DNA of 24,053 nucleotides from a virus. This document shows, one piece after another, positions 13,827-20,581 of this stretch. The stretch is from IMG/VR virus record IMGVR_UViG_3300046167_000605, positions 1-24,053 of that record. The stretch is one strand, 5' to 3'. The stretch's first letter is position 1. Each line of letters opens with the position of its first letter. A program made the translations under genes and the position numbers. Under the pieces are notes generated by a model. It ran no database searches, had not been told where the DNA came from, and saw nothing but the letters and a program-made list of their open reading frames with translations.

Positions 13827-14747
13827 TTACGACCTCTCTTCGCAAATGATGGTGTGGTACTCTTCATGACCAATCTCGGTGATTTGTGAGATGTACAGTA
13901 TCTTGTTGTATCGACTTTGCCAGCGTATCCGCATCTTGCCAGTGAGGCCAGGAAGGAATCGAGTGCGACATTGCCAAGACGTGTCACCCGCCGCCTGTTC
14001 CATTCTGGTGCTTTGAGAGTATGACAAGGAGGTGATGCTGCATCTGATTTTAGAGAAGCAATGCCACGTTTGGATGAATTCGCCCGTCTCGTTCTGCGTC
14101 TCTTTTGCGTACTCAACGTAGGCAACTTCTCTGAATGTGCCGAATCGCATTATGCTCTCCCATCGTAAGAGCACCCTGCAGGCCATCATGTCAAAACTCA
14201 TTGGCACCTCTACGCCGCCGCCTTCGGTTGAAACGGCAGAACGATTTTCATACCAGTGTCCAATCAAAACTAACATGCAGGACTTCCATAGCTGGCTGAT
14301 CTTCATTGGTGCATCAACGCCAGCCCACCATTCTATAGTCATCGTTGTGTCGCACCCTGGCGACGGTCCTGTGTAGTTGACCGTGCCGGGATAGTTAGCG
14401 TCGTCGTAGTTGATGTCCATTTCGGAAACAACAACTGTGTTGCCAGCATCGTCTTCGTAACTAAGTGTGATCGGGTGATTCTCGTCAACGTACAGCGGTG
14501 GGTATGGCAACTCTTGACCAACACAACTGCATGAATTCCAACCCTTTGTTTTTGCACGCCACTGGATGAGAGTTGTTGTTTGGCCTACCCTGTTTTCAAA
14601 GTAGATACGTGCTGCAGCTATTAACCCCATGAGATACTGATCGTCGTCTTTCATGTCCGGCATGATGCGAAGATGCGACTTGACTTCAGACAGTGAAAGA
14701 GGCTCGAAGTCTGGCTGAGTGCTGCGTCTGATGCTAGAGAAAGACAT
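13827..14747 (-). CDS. Head-tail connector (gp6-like) fused to head-closure protein (gp16-like)
   Basis: The start is placed at 14747 (MSFSSIRRSTQPDFEPLSLS) because the upstream in-frame extension reads through a terminator-like hairpin. Residues 1-199 are a gp6-like connector: LSEVKSHLRIMPDMKDDDQY, ARIYFENRVGQTT, IEWWAGVDAPMKISQLWKSC, VLIGHWYENR. Residues 200-306 begin MRFGTFREVAYVEYAKETQN, continue GEFIQTWHCFSKIRCSI, then MRIRWQSRYNKILYISQITE, the SPP1-gp16/Phage_H_T_join pattern. These are normally two genes. Here no stop separates them, but an internal ATG (14148-14150) has GGGAGA 5 bases upstream, so a separate closure protein could also be made. Total 306 aa. Confidence 0.7.
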   Translation of the reverse strand: MSFSSIRRSTQPDFEPLSLSEVKSHLRIMPDMKDDDQYLMGLIAAARIYFENRVGQTTTLIQWRAKTKGWNSCSCVGQELPYPPLYVDENHPITLSYEDDAGNTVVVSEMDINYDDANYPGTVNYTGPSPGCDTTMTIEWWAGVDAPMKISQLWKSCMLVLIGHWYENRSAVSTEGGGVEVPMSFDMMACRVLLRWESIMRFGTFREVAYVEYAKETQNETGEFIQTWHCFSKIRCSITSLSYSQSTRMEQAAGDTSWQCRTRFLPGLTGKMRIRWQSRYNKILYISQITEIGHEEYHTIICEERS

Positions 14748-14767
14748 GAGGGTTTCCTGTAAGAAAG

Positions 14768-14806
14768 CCCCCCTCACCACCGGAGGGTTAGGAGTGGTGA
14801 GGGGGG
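14768..14806 (-). terminator. Strong hairpin between capsid and connector genes
   Basis: A perfect 13-bp inverted repeat (CCCCCCTCACCAC at 14768-14780 with GTGGTGAGGGGGG at 14794-14806, 13-base loop). On the minus strand it is followed only by GCTTTCTTAC, so termination would be partial. Placed just after the capsid gene, it could lower expression of downstream genes relative to capsid or act as an RNA stabiliser. Confidence 0.6.
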
Positions 14807-14866
14807 TTGTGAACCTGCGGCGAGGAGACTCTAGCACGCAGGTCTAAAGCCACCGCCATTTTAAAA

Positions 14867-16162
14867 TCAACCACCGCCAGGAGCCGCGTCTTTGATCAAA
14901 GTGCAGAACTGCGGGACTGTGGTTGTTCCAGCCAGACTCGCATCTGGCCAAGGAATGTCGAGTAGCATCAAACTCCATAGCCCGTGTGTCACTACTGATG
15001 ATCTTTACGCCGCGTGACTTGGTGCCGTATGCACAAGCCTGCGAGAAAGAACCATGAACAGCTAGCACGTCTTCTGGCAACTCGTAAGACAAGTAAACAG
15101 GGCTACCAAACAAGTTTGCTTGGACTGCGTTTGTCATGATTGCGCCAGACTCAGGAGTCACAACATGCGACATTACGCTAGCCCAACCAGCAGGACTTAC
15201 AAGCCATGAAGGATTCTGGGTGTTGCGGTATGTCAGCATGACTGCCATTGATGCTTCGTCTGGCGAAATCTTGCCAGCTTCAGCAGCGGTTATGACATGC
15301 GATCCCGGTGTCGTAGCCTTCGATTGCATCACAAAGGCCTTCAACGCCAATGCCTGCATTTCCTTGCAGCCATGTGTTGTCGATTGTCTTCGCAAACGAA
15401 TTCGCAAAGGTTTCAACAACGTATCCAGCAGCGTAGATAGTGTCCTCAAGAAGTTCGCTAGAACAGTAGTTCAAGGTGTGCCATCTTGTGAAGCACAAGC
15501 TGTGCTGCATTGACAACTGGCTGCATTGGATCGATATGCGTCAGTTCTGTATAGAACTTGGCGTAAGGAGCCTCGTCAGCAATTGGAATTTGCAGGCCGT
15601 TTGTTGGCACGTTGAATGTGCGAGCAAGTTGAGGACAAAGTGCAATGTAGCCGACTTCGTTAATCAGACCGTTATAGAGAGTGTCCATAACGAGTGCCGA
15701 CATGGAAGTTGGGAACGTGGTTGCGTTCTCACCAGAACCGTAAGCAGCAATGCTGTCTACAGAAGCCTGCGGGTATGCGGAAGCAGCACGGGCCTGTACG
15801 CCTGCGATGCTTTGTACATATCGACCAAGTGCAGAAGCACCTTCATAGTCGCCGTCAAAGCAACGATGAAGTCTCTTCTTGTCGATAGCACGAATTTCGG
15901 TTTTCTTCTCTGGCTTTGATCGTACAAGGCCAGTTGTAGTGACTTGAGACTTGACAGACTCAACCTTCGCAAGTGCTGCGGCTGATCTCTGTTCTCTCTC
16001 AAGTGCTGCAGAGTGATCTTCTACAGATGCAACGAGTTTTTCGATCTCGCTAGCACGCACTTCCTCTTCCTCTGAGGTTTCGCACACCATGTCTTGCATG
16101 AGGCGAAGCTCTTCGGTTTTTTCGTTAAGGCTCTTCAAAGCCTTTTCTTCGGCTGGATTCAT
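14867..16162 (-). CDS. HK97-fold major capsid protein (three single-base frameshifts)
   Basis: The start is ATG at 16162 (MNPAEEKALKSLNEKTEELR), with GGAG 6 bases upstream; ATG 16174 lacks a site. Residues 1-75 are an acidic coiled coil, the delta (scaffold) domain cut by the prohead protease. The HK97 core follows: ALGRYVQSIAGVQARAASAY, then MSALVMDTLYNGLINEVGYI, PTNGLQIPIADEAPYAKFYT. It then shifts frame three times, always +1: near 15475-15482 (to TLNYCSSELLEDTIYAAGYV), near 15296-15310 (to HVITAAEAGKISPDEASMAV), and near 14952-14966 (to DIPWPDASLAGTTTVPQFCT). The third returns to the first frame and stops at 14867 after DAAPGGG. The resumed frames are all typical capsid sequence, so the intact gene is about 430 aa. 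Confidence 0.8.
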
Positions 16163-16211
16163 TTCTTTCTCCATGTAGTGAAATTGGCTGTAAGAGCCTT
16201 ATACGGTTATA

Positions 16212-16607
16212 TTACGTTGATTCGTCAGTTTCGGTAAAGTTCGACGGGGGGGTGTATGCCTGTCCCCGCCCGCCCCTCAGATCGTCCAGCTTTCGGCTGA
16301 TTTCCTTTGATGCTTCTTCCACGTCTTGAAGCCTGCGGTCAATGTCTTTTAGCATGTCCTGATTAATTGAGACGTTTTCGCTGTTTGTGCGACCAATGGT
16401 GACAATACCTTCCTTCAGTTCCTTGACCGTTTCGCTAAGGCTGGCATTGGATTGGCTGACTTCTTCCAACATCTTTTGATATCGCTGGTTAAGTGGTAAC
16501 ACGATAAACCACAGGCCAGCCAGAACTAGCATGGTGGCCAGCCCGTTCTTTTGCAGGAATTCAGATATCCCATTGACGGTTGCTATGTTCGGTGTGTCTT
16601 CGCTCAT
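16212..16607 (-). CDS. Membrane-anchored coiled-coil protein (131 aa)
   Basis: A single transmembrane helix (LATMLVLAGLWFIVLPLNQR, residues about 23-42) follows a short polar N-terminus. A long coiled coil occupies residues 45-110 (MLEEVSQSNASLSETVKELK, later DMLKDIDRRLQDVEEASKEI). A Gly/Pro tail follows. This could be a spanin-like or holin-accessory protein, or an inner-membrane scaffold; no lipobox or dual-start motif decides. It overlaps the PHA-like gene by ATGA and is followed by a 49-base gap to the capsid start, with only AT-rich sequence and no confident promoter. Role unknown; a lysis-cassette member by position is inference. Confidence 0.6.
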   Translation of the reverse strand: MSEDTPNIATVNGISEFLQKNGLATMLVLAGLWFIVLPLNQRYQKMLEEVSQSNASLSETVKELKEGIVTIGRTNSENVSINQDMLKDIDRRLQDVEEASKEISRKLDDLRGGRGQAYTPPSNFTETDEST

Positions 16608-16870
16608 AACGCCTTATCCATTTCTTTTTCAACTTGTTTCTGAATGCGGCTAGTGAACATCCTGGCTAGGCGTGGCAGATCAACGTCTAGCACCACTTCG
16701 TTATCTGTAACCTGGGCGGCACCGCTAACTGTGACGCCGTTGTAGGTCATGGACCCAGTGGCCGACTGATCGTCTACCCACTCCAGTGCCATACCCATTG
16801 TGTTAGCCAGACCAACCAACCGCTGTTTGGCTTCTGCCTGTGTTCTGTTGTGTTTGCGTTGAATTCTCAT
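16604..16870 (-). CDS. PHA-granule-regulator-like small protein (PHA_gran_rgn)
   Basis: The start is set at 16870 (MRIQRKHNRTQAEAKQRLVG), which overlaps the preceding stop by ATGA and has GGGAG 7 bases upstream. The upstream in-frame ATGs lie inside the cysteine-rich gene. The 88 residues show a basic helix, a strand ALEWVDDQSATGSMTYNGV, a GvSG-like loop (TVSGAAQVTDNEVVLDVDLP) and a C-terminal helix (FTSRIQKQVEKEMDKAL). This matches the polyhydroxyalkanoic-acid system / PHA granule regulatory family in order and size. The biochemical role of that family is poorly known, and in a phage a membrane- or head-associated role is possible. Confidence 0.6.
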   Translation of the reverse strand: MRIQRKHNRTQAEAKQRLVGLANTMGMALEWVDDQSATGSMTYNGVTVSGAAQVTDNEVVLDVDLPRLARMFTSRIQKQVEKEMDKAL

Positions 16871-17772
16871 CGTCTTCTCCCAAAGAGGCCGCGACTGTAC
16901 GAACGTGACGGGCCGGTTGGACATTGGCCACCAGGACACCCGCCGCTACTGTACGTTTTGGTTTTGCTTTTTACCGACGGCGTAGACGCCCTGACTTCTT
17001 CATTGTGAAGGAGGTTGTGCAGTGCAATCAATTCTTCACGGCTCATCTTGTCCAAACTAGCGGGATCAATAGAATGCTCACTTGTTAGGTGTTCACGCAT
17101 TCGGGATACCGGGACATTGGAAGTTCCCTGCCAGTTCCATTGCGTTTGAGAAAGGTCTGTGAGACATGCGGGTTCTGGTTCTATCGTTTCTGGCTGGTCT
17201 TCTATTTGCTTTGGCTCTACACATGTTGGACAATCGGGACACCCTTGCTTCCCCATTCCAGATTCTTCCAAAGCCTCCTGAAGCTGACGTTCCAGATACA
17301 GAACGTATCCTTCATCCGCCCGCTTCGGAGCAGTAGCCAGATCGTCAATCAGTTCATCGCGTTTTGGCGTGGCGCAGTTGCAGTTGTCACAGCACCCGCC
17401 GCCGCACTTACCGTCACAGTTGCCGCAGTTGCAGACGGATTCGCACATAGCTTCATCGACGTCATAGTCCATTTCGTCGCCAGCAGACTTCTTTGCTATC
17501 TTGCCTTTGTTGCAGTAGTAGAGTCCGTCTGACCATTCGCAGGGAAAGACGACGGTTCCGTCACCTAATTCGCCTGAACCGTTGCACTCATTGCAGTTGG
17601 CTCCAACTGTATAGATGCTTCCGCCGTCAGGTGCTTCTGCCTCAACGCCGACGACGACGTAAGCCAGATAGCTGGCCAGACGATGCTTCTCTGCATCTGG
17701 TAAGGCTGTGGCCGCTGCGGCACTATTCGCTATCAGTAAAAGTGAAAGTGAAAGCACATTTGCAATCTTCAT
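16867..17772 (-). CDS. Secreted cysteine-rich protein (301 aa)
   Basis: AGGAGG precedes the ATG at 17772. Residues 1-24 are a clear Sec signal peptide: Lys near the start, hydrophobic core NVLSLSLLLIANSAAA, and Ala-rich cleavage site. The mature part carries a DnaJ-like zinc-ribbon pattern (CNECNGSGELGDGTVVFPC). It then has a run of CxxC/CxCxNC motifs (CNCGNCDGKCGGGCCDNCNC), another CPDCPTC, an acidic coiled segment (YVLYLERQLQEALEESG), a SAP/LEM-like helical hairpin (REELIALHNLLHNEEVR), and a Cys/Gly/Ser basic tail ending SRGLFGRRR. A periplasmic or surface metal-binding or disulfide protein is likely; no enzyme is recognised. Unusual inside a head module. Confidence 0.7.
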   Translation of the reverse strand: MKIANVLSLSLLLIANSAAAATALPDAEKHRLASYLAYVVVGVEAEAPDGGSIYTVGANCNECNGSGELGDGTVVFPCEWSDGLYYCNKGKIAKKSAGDEMDYDVDEAMCESVCNCGNCDGKCGGGCCDNCNCATPKRDELIDDLATAPKRADEGYVLYLERQLQEALEESGMGKQGCPDCPTCVEPKQIEDQPETIEPEPACLTDLSQTQWNWQGTSNVPVSRMREHLTSEHSIDPASLDKMSREELIALHNLLHNEEVRASTPSVKSKTKTYSSGGCPGGQCPTGPSRSYSRGLFGRRR

Positions 17773-17896
17773 TATTGGCCTCCTGTTCTGATCTGGCTAT
17801 TGAGTCGTGGCACGTTGCAATCGAATCGGCATCTGTGGGGTAGCCGAAGAACCACAAATAGGGAACTATTATTAAATGTGCAGTCATGACGATCAT
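17723..17896 (-). CDS. Small membrane protein (57 aa) overlapping the secreted protein start
   Basis: A TAATG overlap couples this start (17896) to the peptidase stop, with an AGGG about 10 bases upstream. The product begins with MIVMTAHLIIVPYLWFFGYP, a hydrophobic helix suited to a signal anchor. It continues with an acidic, Cys-containing tail (SIARSEQEANNEDCKCAF) ending TDSE. The last 50 bases are read in a second frame as the signal peptide of the next gene. It could be a small spanin/holin-type lysis protein; no lipobox is evident. Real or not needs expression data, but the coupling and anchor argue for it. Confidence 0.45.
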   Translation of the reverse strand: MIVMTAHLIIVPYLWFFGYPTDADSIATCHDSIARSEQEANNEDCKCAFTFTFTDSE

Positions 17897-19023
17897 TAAA
17901 TTAAGTCCCTCAAATTCCAATCTTTCATCTTCTGTGGTGGGTAGCCTGAAATCGACGAAAGTATATAAGAGTCTCTGCCTGAGAAACTGGAGGCGGTACA
18001 AAAGAAGGAACCCTTTGGAATGCCGGGATATTTTGTGTTCCCCTGCGGGTGTGGGCGACTGCTGCCTAAGTATCCCGCCCAACTATTAAGTATCAAGAAC
18101 AAGGTGTCGCCATACTTCTGGTGCGCCCATTCGGTGTCATCATATCCGACGATTGCAAGGGCGTGTGACCAACTACCTGAGCGTTTGCAGTAGCCATCTG
18201 AATTCCTAGCACTACTACCCTTCCCGTAGCCCTGACCGCCACATGTAGACACGCCATAACCATTGGCAATGGCGTCCATGATCTCTTCCTTCTTGCTGGT
18301 GTTGCTTCGGCTGTATGTCAACGTGCAATGTTTGTTCAGCGTCTGAACAACATCATCAGGCGCACCAGTCTTACACCATTTGCCGATGACGTTGGTGTTG
18401 TACTTCAGTAGTAGATCGCCAAGTTTTGGATTCTCTGGATAGCTGATAGCCAGCACTAGACCTGTCTTGTCTTTGCTTCTGGCCGCTGCACTACTGCAAG
18501 ACCATCCTGAGATGCCGCCTTTTTTCTCTCATGTTTTATTGAACTTGTGGCCCACGCTTTCCTAACGCAGGCCACAAGCCCAATATGTGGGACTGGGATG
18601 AAATGGCATCCCGCTCCTGTAGGCAGCGTCTGGTATGTCAGGCCAACTTCCATTGCCATTCTTCACAGCATTAGCCAACGCCAAGATACCGGAATGGCTT
18701 TGACTTCTGGAAACACAGTCTCCGGTAGGCTGGCTGATGTATCCGTGAAACCAATCGTCTCTGCCGGATACTTCCCAACAAGAAGCATAGGAGAGAATCA
18801 ACTTCCCCTTGCCACTGTCGGCTATTCCATATTTGTGTGCCGCGTCAGCAAAGACACCATCAGTCTGTGCCTCTACTTCTTCGGCTCCATCTGGATCATA
18901 GATGGCACCTTCGCCACCTGATTCGTAATAGCTGACGCATTCATCAGGATTCTTAAACTCAGCAGGCGGTGGCATTGTGCCATCTGCCATGCGTTGTCGA
19001 AGTGTCTTCAGTTTCTTTGCCAT
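17896..19023 (-). CDS. Papain-family (C1) cysteine peptidase, interrupted by two in-frame stops
   Basis: The reading frame from 19023 carries the oxyanion Gln and catalytic Cys in ISQPTGDCVSRSQSH (Gln98, Cys103). After a break the same frame carries the catalytic His (GSWSHALAIVGYDD, residue 287) and Asn (LFLILNSWAGYLG, residue 313). The layout is that of C1 peptidases, about 375 codons, with no signal peptide. Codons 154 (TAG, 18562-18564) and 165 (TGA, 18529-18531) interrupt it; the sequence after them (KKGGISGWSCSSAAARSKDK) is in frame again. Either two point stops or a pair of compensating indels is present. Phage C1 peptidases may serve lysis, host-wall or host-defence roles; peptidoglycan is not a usual papain substrate, so the target is unknown. 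Confidence 0.7.
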
Positions 19024-19128
19024 TTACTTATTCCTATTTATTCGTTGATCAATAAACAAAGCAATGAACACCAACCCAATACCGACTATTGCAGTGACAC
19101 AGTGGTATTCAGTCGGCAGCAGGTTCAC
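19024..19128 (-). CDS. Small single-span membrane protein (34 aa, GTG start)
   Basis: A GTGA overlap with the stop of the 153-aa gene gives the start at 19128, with GGAAAGG about 7 bases upstream. Translation is MNLLPTEYHCVTAIVGIGLV, then FIALFIDQRINRNK. This is one transmembrane helix of about 18 residues with a polar start and a basic tail, a typical holin-like small membrane protein. It ends directly before the peptidase start (TAAATG). It would be missed by a 60-residue cutoff. Confidence 0.5.
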   Translation of the reverse strand: MNLLPTEYHCVTAIVGIGLVFIALFIDQRINRNK

Positions 19129-19586
19129 CTTGTTGCCTTTCCAATTTCCGTCAAGCAGTTTGCAAACTTACTACGGTCTGCGTCACTCATCGGTGCGATG
19201 TCATCGCCGATGCACTTCACCAATTCCGCTTCGATTGAATCCGCTAATGCTGGATACTTTGCAGATGGTTTGAATACACCGGCATAGTCAAATGACAATA
19301 TGCCAACTACGAAGGACTGTGCCTTCTCTGTGTCGGCTATCAATCCCCGCCCATCTGCGTTGACCATGTCCCCACCAGCTTTAAAGGCGTCTGATAACCA
19401 GATACGATCCTGATCTTCCATGCTACGGCTAGCCTGGTGTACGCCCGTCATCGGGCCGGTATATGGCTCCACAACTACACAGGGAACAGGTTCAGGCTTA
19501 GGAGGACGCCCTCCACCATCACCACCGAACAGGTAGCCCAGGGTGGCAAGGACTATTGCAATACGAACTAGATCATTGAACTTCAT
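19125..19586 (-). CDS. Membrane-anchored or secreted hypothetical protein (153 aa)
   Basis: Starts by ATGA overlap with the upstream gene. The first 22 residues (MKFNDLVRIAIVLATLGYLF) form an N-terminal hydrophobic anchor or signal peptide, followed by a Gly/Pro linker (GGDGGGRPPKPEPVPCV). The soluble remainder has short helices (RIWLSDAFKAGGDMVN, PALADSIEAELVKCIGDDIA) and two or three cysteines. No catalytic motif is seen. It forms a tight cluster with the membrane protein before it and the 34-aa membrane protein after it, so it is probably exported by the phage cassette. Family not recognised. Confidence 0.6.
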   Translation of the reverse strand: MKFNDLVRIAIVLATLGYLFGGDGGGRPPKPEPVPCVVVEPYTGPMTGVHQASRSMEDQDRIWLSDAFKAGGDMVNADGRGLIADTEKAQSFVVGILSFDYAGVFKPSAKYPALADSIEAELVKCIGDDIAPMSDADRSKFANCLTEIGKATR

Positions 19587-19942
19587 CGTGCCACCTTTGT
19601 CACAGTGACGCTAGCCCCTTCTACCTGCGGCCTTCCGCTGACTATTTCATGGATAAGTGTGTCACAGGCTGCAACTGCCTCTGGCAGCTTTCGCTTGTCA
19701 ACGTAGATGCGAACGGCCATAACATCGGCAACCCATTCGGTTCTAGTCTTCTCCTGCACTGGTTCAGGGACACAGCAGCAGGGACAGTTGCCGTGAACGT
19801 GTCCGTTCTCTTTCTTCTCTTCCCCGCCACCAGCCTGCAATGCGGCAATCTGTTCTTTGATCTTTGGCCAGAACAACACAACGGCTGCACCGATGGCTAT
19901 TAGAATCTTGTCAATGTTTGACGTTATCGTCTCAATCATCAT
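19583..19942 (-). CDS. Membrane protein with Cys/His-rich motif (119 aa)
   Basis: AGGAGG sits 4-7 bases before a double ATG at 19942. Residues 12-28 (ILIAIGAAVVLFWPKIKEQI) are one transmembrane helix. They are followed by a soluble segment with GHVHGNCPCCCVPEPVQ, in which clustered His and Cys could bind metal. The C-terminal half (MAVRIYVDKRKLPEAVAACD, later IHEIVSGRP) looks like a small helical domain. It starts right after the prohead protease gene (6-base gap), opening the non-structural cassette. No family recognised; a holin or membrane-adaptor role is possible but not shown. Confidence 0.6.
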   Translation of the reverse strand: MMIETITSNIDKILIAIGAAVVLFWPKIKEQIAALQAGGGEEKKENGHVHGNCPCCCVPEPVQEKTRTEWVADVMAVRIYVDKRKLPEAVAACDTLIHEIVSGRPQVEGASVTVTKVAR

Positions 19943-19948
19943 CCCCTC

Positions 19949-20581
19949 CTATGTGCTTCTCTTACTTAACTGTTCCGCTCTGGCCAACGAGGCCTTAGCA
20001 GTGGCTTGTGCGCGTTTGTATGCAACGCATGGATTGGCTGGTACTTCTGCCTCTTTGGCTATCTCTTTGCGTTCGCCTAATGAACGAATAGCGACAGAAG
20101 CGTCTTCGTATGCGCCGACTGTAACCAGAGATACGTCGAAAAGACCAGATACTTTTTTAATTGTTCGCAATGAAGTTCCGTCGTCTCGTTCTTCCCACTC
20201 CTGGCCGTCGTCTTCAACGGTGAACGCGAATGACGATCCGTTTACGTCGCCACGCTGCAGTAACTCACGCATGTCATTGCCAAGAGTTGTGTTTGGTGGA
20301 TCAACCTCGTAGTGCAGTCCGTCGTCTTCAGTCCATAAGCGAAGGGTGCCGCTGCTAGTCCTACCAAGAAGGTCATCAGAATTGTGATTCCATAGACAGG
20401 TAACGTCAGGATTGGCCTCGAGTGCATCGTCAAAGGCGTGCCGATCAATAACCTCTGTGAAACCGCCAAGATCGCGTGACTCACTGTTGAACACGCTGGC
20501 AACACCGCGTATCTTCTTGTCTTCGCCTTGCTCAATAGCACGCTCTGATGAGGCTACGCCTCGTCTTTCAAGATTCTTCAT
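19949..20581 (-). CDS. HK97-type prohead maturation protease (U35/S78)
   Basis: The start is placed at ATG 20581 (MKNLERRGVASSERAIEQGE), with GAGGA about 9 bases upstream; a TTG at 20602 would extend it by 7 residues. The catalytic His is in TCLWNHNSDD (residue 66) and the catalytic Ser in DVNGSSFAF (residues 116-117). These spacings agree with HK97 gp4. A conserved GVASVFN strand and GLFDVSLVTVGAYEDASVA strand surround the site. It cleaves the capsid delta domain before maturation; in this window the capsid gene has that domain. Length about 210 aa, usual for the family. It overlaps the portal gene by 14 bases. Confidence 0.85.
   Translation of the reverse strand: MKNLERRGVASSERAIEQGEDKKIRGVASVFNSESRDLGGFTEVIDRHAFDDALEANPDVTCLWNHNSDDLLGRTSSGTLRLWTEDDGLHYEVDPPNTTLGNDMRELLQRGDVNGSSFAFTVEDDGQEWEERDDGTSLRTIKKVSGLFDVSLVTVGAYEDASVAIRSLGERKEIAKEAEVPANPCVAYKRAQATAKASLARAEQLSKRST

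Noticed and set aside
13631-14125. 164-aa minus-strand frame inside the connector/closure gene
   Set aside because: Arg/Ser-rich out-of-frame translation overlapping two recognised genes; a shadow.
14748-14837. N-terminal extension of the connector gene by 30 residues
   Set aside because: The extension reads through the 13-bp hairpin as TPLTTPNPPVV; the ATG at 14747 precedes the recognisable connector sequence.
16163-16211. Promoter directly ahead of the capsid gene
   Set aside because: AT-rich TATAAC/TATAAG boxes exist but no -35 element at an acceptable spacing.
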